Source: Bolinopsis microptera (taxonomy: Eukaryota; Ctenophora; Tentaculata; Lobata; Bolinopsidae). From it: a stretch of DNA of 64,000 bases. The position numbers were made by a program, and so were the translations under genes. This document shows positions 25,553-35,873 of the stretch, piece by piece. Position 1 is the stretch's first letter. The number at the start of each line of letters is the position of its first letter. The stretch lies in assembly GCF_026151205.1 (NCBI RefSeq), contig NC_087076.1, positions 21,508,828 to 21,572,827 of the forward strand, in the 5' to 3' direction. Under the pieces are notes generated by a model, which was given only the letters and a program-made list of their open reading frames with translations, was not told the DNA's origin and made no database searches.

Positions 25553-25958
25553 GGTATTTTTAAGAATCATTTTTGTCGGTAAGATCCTGTTTTATAATAT
25601 AATAATAAGCGAGAAAGATAAGAATTGCGGCCGCTACTCTCAGTGTATACGTGTGTTTGTGTGTTTGTAAGACAGCCGCAATAGTTCCAGTGCTTCACTG
25701 TTGAGTATAAAGGAGTTAAGAGTGAAACATTTCAAATTCTTGATTGTATTATTCTAAACTTATCTAAATAAACTACTTTGATATATCGGACATCTTTTTG
25801 TCCCCAAACTTTAAATCAATCTATAAGGCCAATTTGTGCAAGAAATGTGATTTTTCATAGCGAATATCAGATTTGTTGGTGATTTGAGTACACGTCGAGC
25901 TGTTTTCCACGACAATATAATATGCAAATAATGGGTTATATGAAGGGATATTCCGTAT
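25553..25958. other. Non-coding, nothing recognised
   Basis: AT-rich sequence with no supported gene or repeat. Confidence 0.4.
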
Positions 25959-26270
25959 TGAGAGGCTTGCCAGGTTATTTGAGAGGCTTGCCAGGTTATT
26001 TGAGAGGCTTGCCAGGTTATTTGAGATGCTTGCCAGGTTATTTGAGACCTGGCAGCTTGCCAGGTTATTTGAGAGGCTTGCCAGGTTATTTGAGAGGCTT
26101 GCCAGGTTATTTGAGACCTGGCAGCTTGCCAGGTTATTTGAGACGCTTGCCAGGTTATTTGAGACCTGGCAGCTTGCCAGGTTATTTGAGACGCTTGCCA
26201 GGTTATTTGAGACCTGGCAGCTTGCCAGGTTATTTAAGACCTGGCAGCTTGCCAGGTTATTTGAGACGCT
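25959..26270. repeat. 21/27-bp minisatellite with embedded hairpins
   Basis: About 13 units begin CTTGCCAGGTTATTTGAGA. Five are separated by an added CCTGGCAG, creating CCTGGCAGCTTGCCAGG: two 7-bp arms around GCT, at 26048, 26117, 26165, 26213 and 26240. Unit lengths of 21 and 27 bp keep frames open on both strands (for example repeating LPGYLR on plus). There is no independent sign of coding. Confidence 0.92.
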
Positions 26271-27080
26271 ACAGATACAAGGGATGGGGATCATGCGAAA
26301 CTCTGTTCGTGTGTTTTTCTATACCATACACTTTTTGTTTCCCCGAGAGGCCCGGCAGATAAAGGTTTTACTGTCTATGTTAATATATAATAAATATAGC
26401 CCGCTGGTGGATATATAATAATAATATAATAATAACGCTGAGACAAATTTGTCAACATTTTTATCTACGAAGAAAAAAGGGCTGGAAATATGCACAATAA
26501 GTCAAAAACAAGGCAGTTAATCTGAGCGCCTGTATTGTTCCATATTCTGGAACTTACTTGAACAGGTTTCAAGCTTCGTTCTCCGCGTGAATATTTTGTT
26601 ATTAATTATTATAGCTTTATTACGCAATTTTTGGGGGAAAGAGCGGAAAGGATCGTAAAAAGAACTGTAAATAATCAATTACATAAAACATATTTTGCAG
26701 ATACTGCAAACAGTCTCGAAATTGCTCGCCTAACGTGATTAGTCAACCGAACAAAGATTACCGTCTGAGATATCAGTAATAAGCACACTACCCACTAATC
26801 ACCTGTAACACTGCTATTACATGTAATCACTAGACGGATTAGTTAATCAATATGAAACGTGTGCTGATACTTTAAGTTTACCATTACTCGCTGAATTTAT
26901 AAACTTCACGTAAAAGATCACGTGCTTCCCAATGAAGTACGTGATCTGTAACGTGTTACGTGACCCTTTGCGATGGCTTTTTCGCGGAAACAGGTCATAT
27001 TAGGACGCAGTGAAACTATCTGTATGGGGGCTTGCCACCCCATGGCAACATTAAAATATATTGACTCTGTTACATCGCTT
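26271..27080. other. Non-coding, nothing recognised
   Basis: AT-rich sequence without a supported gene. A CACGTG and several ACGTG-containing words lie around 26920-26965. Confidence 0.45.
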
Positions 27081-28160
27081 CTCAAATTATTTGTTTTATA
27101 GTAGTGTTGAAAGTATTGAATACTAGTGTAACCCGGCCTACGGCCGGGATTTCACTGCCGCAGTTAAAAAGGGTAGGAGTAATTACCCGCTGAGTCAAAA
27201 CCCGGATTAGGCGAGCAATTCTATTCGGAGTGCCCTCACGTATCCAATAGTATGCTTAAAAGATAGTAATTCTTAATCAATAATCAATAGAAATTAACCC
27301 TTAACACCATGCACCACACCAGCCTATCATATTTGTGAACATGCATTACATTGTCGTATGAAAGTATGAACTCTCTCTACAGTCCAAACAGACCGTTTGA
27401 GCACTCCCTCCCCTAATAAGTTTATAATAACATAAACCCGCCACGCAAAGGGTTTATATAACAGATCATCCCGCGCTAGCGGGATGATCTGATAAACACA
27501 TACGAGTGCGCGCAGCGCACGAGTTTTGTGTTAATATGTAATCCCGAAGCGCCAGCTGAGGGATTACATTTATTTAGCCCTGAGCGTGAAGTGTTTATGG
27601 ATTATAATTATCTCCGGCGATTTCGACAAGGGATTTGAATGTCAAACCGATCTGTCATAGTGGAGCAATAGCTTGAACGTTAGCAGGAACAAGAGCTGGA
27701 AGGAGAGCAAGCAAAACAATACTATTTTTAGGGCACGGACAAGGGTAGCTGGCTAGTCGCCAACTTCTCACGCCAAGCGTTGGAGAAATTCCAAGAATTA
27801 GCTGCTTTGGCAACGTTCCCAGGAATTTGCGTGTAAAAGAAGTGGACGGTTACGATGTTTCATATCACGTGGTGCGCTTTCGTGTCACGTGGTATAGACT
27901 CGGCGTATGCTATTGGTGGCACGTGGTACGCACGTGACGCGCCCACGTGATCGCGCGTCTAACTGTTCTACTATTATCGAGTTCTAATCAGCAGTATCAT
28001 TGATTATTGTAAGTCGGAGAATTGAATGATAAACATCAGTTACGACTAAAAAGCGGGCCGGGTTTATACAAATTTCCGGGGCGGGATGATATCACCTTGA
28101 GATGTTTATCTAACAGCGGGCCGGGCTGAGTGATAATATGATCCCGCGTCGAAATCCCGG
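27081..28160. mobile_element. Possible mobile element remnant with GC-rich hairpins
   Basis: It begins with a 37-bp dispersed sequence (27081-27117) also found at 9081 and 48691. Four compact inverted repeats follow: CCCGGCC-TAC-GGCCGGG (27131-27147), 13-bp arms CAGATCATCCCGC around GCTA (27462-27491), GTGCGC-GCA-GCGCAC (about 27505-27519), and GTAATCCC/GGGATTAC (about 27538-27567). GCGGGCCGGG is directly repeated at 28053 and 28116. Five CACGTG sites lie at 27866-27949. No transposase is visible. Calling it a transposon remnant is inference from hairpins and dispersal. Confidence 0.35.
27866..27949. promoter_or_regulatory. Second cluster of five CACGTG sites
   Basis: CACGTG starts at 27866, 27886, 27920, 27931 and 27944, mostly as CACGTGGT or CACGTGAC. 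The arrangement resembles the 20165-20237 cluster. Function is not shown. Confidence 0.4.
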
Positions 28161-30019
28161 AGATATTTATAGTATTATATGACCATGTAATATATACGCC
28201 ATGTAATATATACGCTACATATGCAGAGAGAGAGAGAGCTAGCCCCGTAACTCTTGCCGTTCTTCTCAAGCCATTTTATGTAACATATTTTGTGGTACAA
28301 AACCATCAATTAAACCACTTACCACCGGCCGATTTTTATAAAATTTGCTTATTGGCTTCGTCAGAGTTTTGTCGGCACTATACCGAAAAAACCAGTCCCG
28401 TAACTATTACCGTTTTTTTTGTATAACCGTTCGGAAATTACACACAGACACACACACAGACACACACACAGACACACACACATTCTGGTGTTATTAAGTT
28501 GATAGGTTAGAGGAAAAAATAGAATTGAGATTCACGACCGGATATAAGTGCAACCTTTAGATTGCAGACTGTGAGTGTGTCTTTCTTACTCTATCAATAA
28601 ATGTTTTAATCAATCAATTAATTAATTGATTACGTTGAGCACGTGATAATTGCTGATATCTTGAAAGCCAAGTCTTTGAAATGACTTTTTGCGTATTTCG
28701 CGGGAAAATGTAATTTGGCGGGAAAATTTAAATTTTAAACTGTCAAGCAGAGATATGACCTCGCCAAGTAACCACAACTACACCGCAATAATTTGCATGC
28801 CGATAAATTGTGATATTCTAATTATGATTCGTAAAATAATAATATTCATCTTTGTCTGATCTCGAATACTGCTCGAATAATATGCTTACTGTAACCAACA
28901 CATGATTAGCTACGTCGGCTGCAATTAATGTAGAATATTGATGAATAGTGCCGTCCACTGACTTAAATGAGAAATTATAAAAATAAAAGCTTATTCAAAT
29001 TAAATTATCAAGGCAAAATAATTAAATCTTTAAAATCACTCTTAACTGCGTAGCTGCATAGATTATGATAACTAGCAGGAACCCGTATAACCCTAAAATG
29101 GTGTCAAGACTCAAGAGACTAAAATAATTATTACCTATTTAATTCGCGTTTTTGACACCTCTTGGTGGTCCAAATTTTGGGCTCTAAAACTCCTTTTCCT
29201 TGGCCAATTTTTTATTTTTTCATGCTGATTTGAAGGCCATTAAAGCATTTGACCCAGTCAAAAAAGTTTCAGTTGTATATCTTTTACGGTTTTTGCGGAA
29301 AGTCGCGTTAAAGTTTATGCCTTGGTGTCAGTAAAATGGCACGGATATATCCATATTATATATATCGTCGCGCTTTATATATAGTAAGATAATTTCTTCT
29401 ACGCAGCTGCAATGTAAGTTCTTGAGGGCTACTCAAGCGTTTATGATTCGCTAAATATGCGACGAGTGCCATAAATATCAATTTCAAGAATCAAGGTGCG
29501 AATCAAAAACCTAATCACTGATTTACACCCACCTGGACGCGAGCAGGTATTCAGAAAGTCAGAAGCAGATGGGGACTTCAAGAACCTCAGTTTTAATACC
29601 ACTATAAAAGTATAAATATAGCTGTTTCCCTGCAACAGAGATTGTAGAAAAGCACGTGAATAGACCCATGGTTATGGTGCGAGAACTGAGAACTGAAAAC
29701 TGAGATGTGTAGTTTGATGAAGGAGCAAGTGATTGAGAGACTCTATTATAGTCTGTAATCTAATGTCAGGGTGTCATAATGTATGCTATAATTCAACAAA
29801 CCACTAGATCCAAGGTTTGTGGGTTAATAAGTCTGCCAATAATGTGTAAATGTTAGGTAATAGTATAGCAATCAACAAAGTGAGCTGAAGATCTGCCCTG
29901 CTGGTCCTACATGATCCGGTGCGGGTGCTTATTGTACCACACCGCCACGAGTAGACAGTGTATAGTCAGCACCCTGGTCTGCAGCAGCCACCTTCGTGTT
30001 ACAACTTGGACCAACACGA
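28161..30019. other. Non-coding, microsatellite and a dispersed repeat
   Basis: No gene supported. It contains CACACAGA repeats at 28441-28482 and a dispersed repeat copy at 29229-29390. Confidence 0.45.
29229..29390 (+). repeat. Dispersed repeat, copy 1 of 3
   Basis: The sequence around GACCCAGTCAAAAAAGTTTC, CTTTTACGGTTTTTGCGGAA and GGTGTCAGTAAAATGGCACG is shared with 37506-37646 (same strand). Its left part is shared with 63291-63346 (opposite strand). It is probably an old non-autonomous transposon family; no ends or target duplications were identified. Confidence 0.75.
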
Positions 30020-30124
30020 TCCTGCACGTGCATTAATGTGACACTGCAGCCGCACTGAAACAACATATTATAGTGCACGTGCATTTATCATTATGTGACA
30101 CTAGCTGCACTGAAACAACATATT
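30020..30124. repeat. ~50-bp tandem duplication with CACGTG
   Basis: Two copies of GCACGTGCATT ... TGTGACACT ... GCACTGAAACAACATATT lie side by side with small differences (about 30020-30067 and 30073-30124). Confidence 0.8.
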
Positions 30125-30182
30125 CAACACTCGCGGCGTGGCTTTTGTACGGGACACATTTTACAAAACGTTATCAGGTATA

Positions 30183-30213
30183 TCTGACAGAGAGTCAGTG
30201 ACTCTCTGTCAGA
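30183..30213. repeat. Perfect 31-bp odd palindrome
   Basis: The 15-base arm TCTGACAGAGAGTCA (30183-30197) faces its exact reverse complement (30199-30213) across a single G at 30198. The core contains TGAGTCA-like and TGACTC half-sites. Confidence 0.85.
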
Positions 30214-31397
30214 CTCTGAGTCACTTGTACCGAATCTGGAACTAAAGGTCTTGGCGGAACACCCTACTGTTCGTAAAGCAAACAACAGCATAAGCAACAC
30301 TACTATAAACAACAGCGCAAGCCTTTCAGACGTCATAAACCTAACATAAGAACTCATTGTAAAGGCAACAAGCCGGGGTCATTGTGATTTAAACCCCCGT
30401 CTAGTGTCTAGTGTAAGACTTGTTGCTCAACCCTCACACACTGGCGCGATTAAGTACTGACTAACCATGTGATGACCGTTTAAGCGCCCTAAATTTACTG
30501 CAACATACGTAATACTCCCTTATAATGTAGAACAATAGACTGAATCGTGAGAAATGCTTGTTTTGTAATTAGCTCTAGTTAGACGAACCAAGATCAGAAC
30601 ATTACGTGCTAAATTGGCGAGGTAATTACTAATCAGGCATCATATTCATGAGGCACTAAAATTTATACCGAAATATAACCATAAAGATTTGAAATGGCTA
30701 CACTTTACAGTTAACATGGTCTGTTATACATATAATCAAAGGGCCGCCTGCTTCTAGATTAGCGGCACGATCATACAAGAATGATACTGACACTGCTTAG
30801 AAGTAGCCAATATAATATTCAGGAATATAATATTCTGGAATATAACATTCAGGAATATAATATTCAGGAATATGATATTCAGGAATATAATATTAAGGAA
30901 TATAAGTAATAATAATTGAATAATGAATGATACAACCCAATACGAAGGGATTAAGATCATACTGCTTACTACTGAGGTCAGAGCGCTGGCAAAGGTTAGA
31001 TCATAGGACTGTAGGAAATGAAAGAATTCCCAGCTGGAATTTTAGTAAAATGAAAGTGTCCTCTATCCACGGATTGTAAATCATATTAACGTTAAACGCA
31101 GCGTAATAAGGAGAGGAAGATCTCTACAGAGAGATTGAGGACTGCGATGTAATGATATTATTGATCGTTGTCTTGGTTATAGCCTAGGCAGGTACGAGTC
31201 AATCTGGGGAATTTAAAAAGGTATTATAAAGGAGCACTTTGCTTGTTCCAGAGTGATTTGGAACTCGTAATTAATTGCGGCACAAATTAAACACTGTTTC
31301 TGATACTACTGATACGGCTTAGATCCACAAAGAGAAGAAACTAATTTGATTCCATTAATTTAATGGATTTAAAAAACCACGTCTCGGTTTCTTAGAG
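30214..31397. other. Non-coding, small repeats only
   Basis: No gene supported. A 15-bp array occupies 30809-30903. Confidence 0.45.
30809..30903. repeat. 15-bp AT-rich minisatellite, about 6 units
   Basis: AATATAATATTCAGG units with single-base variants. Confidence 0.9.
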
Positions 31398-31475
31398 CTG
31401 AGGGTGCAGTAACCTACTGTCTGAGGGTGCAGTAACCTACTGTCCGAGGTTGCAGTAACCTACTATCCGAGGGTA
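31398..31475. repeat. 23-bp minisatellite, about 3.5 units
   Basis: Units of GAGGGTGCAGTAACCTACTG plus TCT or TCC, diverging toward the right end. Confidence 0.88.
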
Positions 31476-31759
31476 CAGTGTCACAGAAAGACACGTGCGT
31501 GTTAAAAAAGATATGTGAGTGGAGCACTCCATTTAAAATGTTGCGACAATCTTATAACACCTAAATATAGATAAAACTTTTAAAGGAGAGATAAATATAA
31601 CACACACGGTTATATCACATACATTTGTTCATTACATTCCTGCGGCTAAAGTGTAGAAGACGTGGAATTCTAAGAATTTCAGATCAGAAAACTTGGAGAG
31701 AACTTATATTATAAAGGAGCACTTATCTAGTCAATATTAAATTGGATTGTAAGTTGGCT

Positions 31760-32516
31760 CTCATGTTTACCACTTAGAAAACATGGTTTCGTTCTAAATA
31801 AATCTGAATTCAGGGATTCTATCAGATTGCGGTACAACTTAGATCTGGATCGTTTGCCATCACAATGTCCATGCGGAAAAAAGTTTGATGTGAACCATTC
31901 GCTAAATTGCCATCTTGGTGGCTACATCATTATCAGACACAATGAAATTAGGGATTTTTTAGCTGGCTTGCTGAACACTGTTTGCTCGGACGTGGAAGTT
32001 GAACCTCAGCTTCAAGAACTAGAAGGAGAGCAGTTCAAGAGGTCCTCAACACTAACGGGTGACCAGGCAAGACCCGATATTAGAGCTCGTGGTTTCTATA
32101 GGCCGGGCCAAGTGGCTTTTTTCGATGTTAAGGTAATTAATCCTAATTCTAATTCCTACCTTCAATATTCGACAAAGAAGACAATGGAGAACGCCGAGAG
32201 ACAGAAAACACGATGCTACAACGAGAGAATACTTAATGTAGAGCACGGGTCATTCGCTCCATTAATATATTCAGTAACGGGTGGCATGGGACCTCAAGCC
32301 AGGACATTTGAGAAACTGCTTTGCAACAAACTTGCTTATAAGAAGAAGCAGAATTACAACGATATTATAAATTATTATCGGTGTAAATTATCATTTTTAA
32401 TTAGGAAATTAATTTTATTGTGTATTAGAGGATCAAGAAATACCTCAAACAAAACTTACGAATTATCTAACATGGATGATTTAGAATTTAACTCTTTCGA
32501 ATCGAAAGTCAACTAA
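31760..32516 (+). pseudogene. C-terminal CCHC finger and restriction-like endonuclease of a retroelement
   Basis: The reading frame runs through 31827 to a TAA at 32514, about 230 residues from the TTG at 31827. The same frame continues a little upstream (HGFVLNKSEFRDSIR precedes it) without a clear start Met, so this is the end of a longer protein. A C-x-C-x7-H-x3-C zinc motif sits at residues 14-28 (CPCGKKF ... HSLNC). It is followed by the PD...D-x-K nuclease signature: ARPDI at 81-85 and FFDVKV at 98-103. A CCHC finger just before a PD-(D/E)xK domain is the arrangement of R2-type non-LTR retrotransposon endonucleases, which nick the target DNA. No reverse transcriptase is recognisable upstream, so the copy is 5'-truncated or the domain stands alone. 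Function is inferred from motifs. Confidence 0.65.
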
Positions 32517-33321
32517 TTTTTTCAGTCCCATGGACTGGGTTTTATTTTGCAATGATGATTTTCATAATATATAACCTGTAATACTATTCTGTATATATCT
32601 AATTTCGTTTTCCAAAAAAAAATTGTAAGTGCAGCACACTATATGATATTTGAACACAATAAAAACTTTTGTAAGGCACACTTGCTTTATTGACTCAAGT
32701 TCACTGTCCGGAAAACAGAAAAACTTCCCATCACAATGTATTGTATTGTACGTGGTGTACCGTGTACTGTCTATTATATTTTACATAGACAGTTGTGCTA
32801 ATATAACCCCTTTCCGGACATCCTACAAGAAGACACTGGATTGGATCCTGATAAGTTACATCTGCTCATGAGTGGTGGAGATAAATGGAGAGAAGCGCTG
32901 TCACGAAAATCGTTCCAGACTTCATTTGGATTGACCTGGGGGCTGCACGACAAAGGGGGACTCCCGTTTATTAGGGGTCAGATCATATGACGTATAATTA
33001 GTGGCAGGGTTGCTAGGCAGTGTTAACCCCTGCAACGTTGATGAAGGCAGACCTTGCACAGTAATCTACAACAGCCATTATAAAACATTCAGAACCAATA
33101 TCTCCCAATGTAAACGGTTGATTGAGTGAAATAGACCGATGTTTCATAAATGATACCAATATTTTCTACACGGAAATTATTCCCCATTCGGCGGGTTAAG
33201 ATTGTCCTACTTGAACGTGGCAGCAATGGTTAGCGACACTTGATTCCCTGCAATGTTTCAGCGTGATTTACCCCCCCCCCCCCCCTAATTTCAAACCCTA
33301 CTGATTAAACGTGACACCCGC
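32517..33321. other. Non-coding, poly-C tract
   Basis: No gene supported. A 15-base poly-C tract occupies 33271-33285. The first ~100 bp may be the 3' untranslated end of the retroelement fragment before it. Confidence 0.45.
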
Positions 33322-33471
33322 ACCTCAATTCAAACCACCTCAATCCAAGCCAACTCAATCCAAGCCACCTCAATCCAAGCCACCTCAATCCAAGCCACCT
33401 CAATCCAAGCCACCTCAATCCAAGCAACCTCAATCCAAGCAACCTCAATCCAAGCCACCTCAATCCAAGTC
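33322..33471. repeat. 15-bp minisatellite, about 10 units
   Basis: CACCTCAATCCAAGC units, with CAACTCAATCC variants at the edges. Confidence 0.93.
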
Positions 33472-34135
33472 ACAACTCTTTCCCTAACAGTAGCGCTAAT
33501 TGAGTAATACCGACTTTGACCCCAAATTTAACCGAAAGACCATAATTATAACATGAATAATGTCAGGGGTGAAATTTCAAAGAATGAAGTATCGGGACTC
33601 GGACTCCGTAAGGCAACCAAACTCAAAAACTGATTATATTTGCATAATAACAGTGAAATCAGAGCTACAAAAAAGGAAACATAAACTATTTCAGATGGAA
33701 AGGCGACCACTAAACTGCTTGTGTTATACTAGGAACTGAAAGTCCTTTTCGATTAGAAATATTCTGAGTAAACTTCAGTAAATATGTTTGTGGACCGGTT
33801 CGGATTGGTCATAGTTACCATAGTTACATTACTAGTTACCATAGTTATTGTCTATTATAATCTCACCTTTGCTATTCAAAATTGGCATTTGATGGGGGAT
33901 GCAAAGATAAAAGACAGATATACAAAAAGTTGAAATAATTCACACTTAGCACTTTTTACATGGAACATTTTATGTTCCTAATCAAACCAAAATTGTTACC
34001 AAGATAGGTAAAACCTGGCCCATGATTACTAAGGGATCACATATTACATTAACGTTGCAACCTCAGGTAAGCCTAGGAGTAAGGGGATTTGGATTCATTT
34101 TCACACCCTGAATGACTATTTGACTTTTTGTAACG
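33472..34135. other. Non-coding, nothing recognised
   Basis: No supported gene. A few ACCATAGTTA repeats lie near 33820-33850. Confidence 0.4.
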
Positions 34136-34717
34136 ATGCCATTTACAGGTGCCAAGTCTAAACAACTATCAGGAGGAAGCGATATTTCAAACCCTCTCGA
34201 AATCAGCGAGGCTATAAAAACCCTTTTTGTTCAACAATGGAACAAAGAGCGAAAACTCAACAGAAAATTTGGATTCTACAACCTCATAGAGGCAAGCTTC
34301 GGTTGCGAAACATACCTGTCGATCAACCTACGGCCACAGCAGACTAGGAGACTTGCGCGACTCAGAACAAGCTCGCATCAGCCATCAATACAACATCGAA
34401 ACAGGAAGACACGGAGGGCATCGCCATAAACTTTCGAATAGGGCATGCAAACACTGTTCTACTACAGATGTGGAGTCACTCGACCTTCTTCTAGGGCTGA
34501 TCCTTTCCCTGATCCAATCACCGAAGATAAGCTTCATGTATTGCGCACCTGTCCTCTCTATGAAGATTTTTGTCACTGTTTGTCCCCACAAAGTAAAACA
34601 TTACTCTTCTCTGATATTGGACAGATCTTCGCACACCCTACAACCATCGGAGACCTAGGAAGGTTCCTTACCAAAGCTCATGAACGAAGATTCCCCAAAC
34701 TCCAAAGCATCCTCTAA
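34136..34717 (+). pseudogene. Frameshifted C-terminus of a non-LTR reverse transcriptase
   Basis: Three overlapping frames each hold part of one conserved tail. The first (34136-34429) has FGFYNLIEASFGCETYLSIN followed by RRLARLRTSSHQ. The second (from 34353) has YNIETGRHGG and a CKHCSTTDVES zinc-knuckle half. The third (34445-34717) has ITEDKLHVLRTCPLYEDF. The order 'LARLRTS-H-IE-GR ... C-x-x-C ... ED-LH-L-x-x-CP-x-Y' is common after the RT domain in many LINE proteins. At least two frameshifts separate the pieces, and the catalytic RT core is missing upstream, so this is a dead fragment. It differs from the other LINE copies in this window. Confidence 0.6.
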
Positions 34718-35142
34718 ACAAATTGCTAACAATAACAATATTGGCTATTTTTTTATATTTTATAATGTAAGATTCGGAACACTTTTATAAGAGTTCATTT
34801 AAATTATTAGAAAAATAAATCTCATTCTGAAGATTTGCGGGGATTATTTTTTTGTTTATTATATACGGTAGTGGTTGCAATTTTTTTCTCATTCTCTTGT
34901 ATACATATTTTTTTGACTATAATTGGGTAAATTTATTTTTTTACATTGGGTCAGACATAACCATGTAATTTGACTTTTGAATCGTTTAATCCGTTTTAAT
35001 CCATTTAATCCGTTTACGAAACTTATTTAACATCATTGCTTTTAACATCACTTTTAACATCATTACTTTGAATGTAACGAGGTGCACTGCTGCTCGACTG
35101 ATGAAGATAGGATTGAAGAAATGTGCGTGTTTGGTTCCAAGC
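34718..35142. other. AT-rich non-coding segment
   Basis: Low-complexity T-rich sequence and short TTTAATCCGTTT repeats near 34985-35020. No gene. Confidence 0.5.
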
Positions 35143-35873
35143 GACCCTGACCCTGACCCTGACCCTGACCCTGACCCTGACCCTGACCCTGACCCTGACC
35201 CTGACCCTGACCCTGACCCTGACCCTGACCCTGACCCTGACCCTGACCCTGACCCTGACCCTGACCCTGACCCTGACCCTGACCCTGACCCTGACCCTGA
35301 CCCTGACCCTGACCCTGACCCTGACCCTGACCCTGACCCTGACCCTGACCCTGACCCTGACCCTGACCCTGACCCTGACCCTGACCCTGACCCTGACCCT
35401 GACCCTGACCCTGACCCTGACCCTGACCCTGACCCTGACCCTGACCCTGACCCTGACCCTGACCCTGACCCTGACCCTGACCCTGACCCTGACCCTGACC
35501 CTGACCCTGACCCTGACCCTGACCCTGACCCTGACCCTGACCCTGACCCTGACCCTGACCCTGACCCTGACCCTGACCCTGACCCTGACCCTGACCCTGA
35601 CCCTGACCCTGACCCTGACCCTGACCCTGACCCTGACCCTGACCCTGACCCTGACCCTGACCCTGACCCTGACCCTGACCCTGACCCTGACCCTGACCCT
35701 GACCCTGACCCTGACCCTGACCCTGACCCTGACCCTGACCCTGACCCTGACCCTGACCCTGACCCTGACCCTGACCCTGACCCTGACCCTGACCCTGACC
35801 CTGACCCTGACCCTGACCCTGACCCTGACCCTGACCCTGACCCTGACCCTGACCCTGACCCTGACCCTGACCC
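35143..35873. repeat. CCCTGA/TCAGGG hexamer array, about 122 units
   Basis: 731 bp of uninterrupted GACCCT/CCCTGA with no visible variant. The reverse strand reads TCAGGG, one base from the TTAGGG telomere repeat. All frames are free of stops, giving artefactual Asp-Pro, Leu-Thr, Val-Arg and Gly-Gln dipeptide frames. Confidence 0.98.

Noticed and set aside
27640-27835. Short coding-like stretch (SWLVANFSRQALEKFQELAA)
   Set aside because: The frame is closed by stops on both sides and no family is recognised; it is too short to support a gene or transposase call.
35082-35130. Hammerhead ribozyme-like CTGATGA near 35098
   Set aside because: The GAAA core and the pairing stems expected for a hammerhead could not be laid out convincingly.
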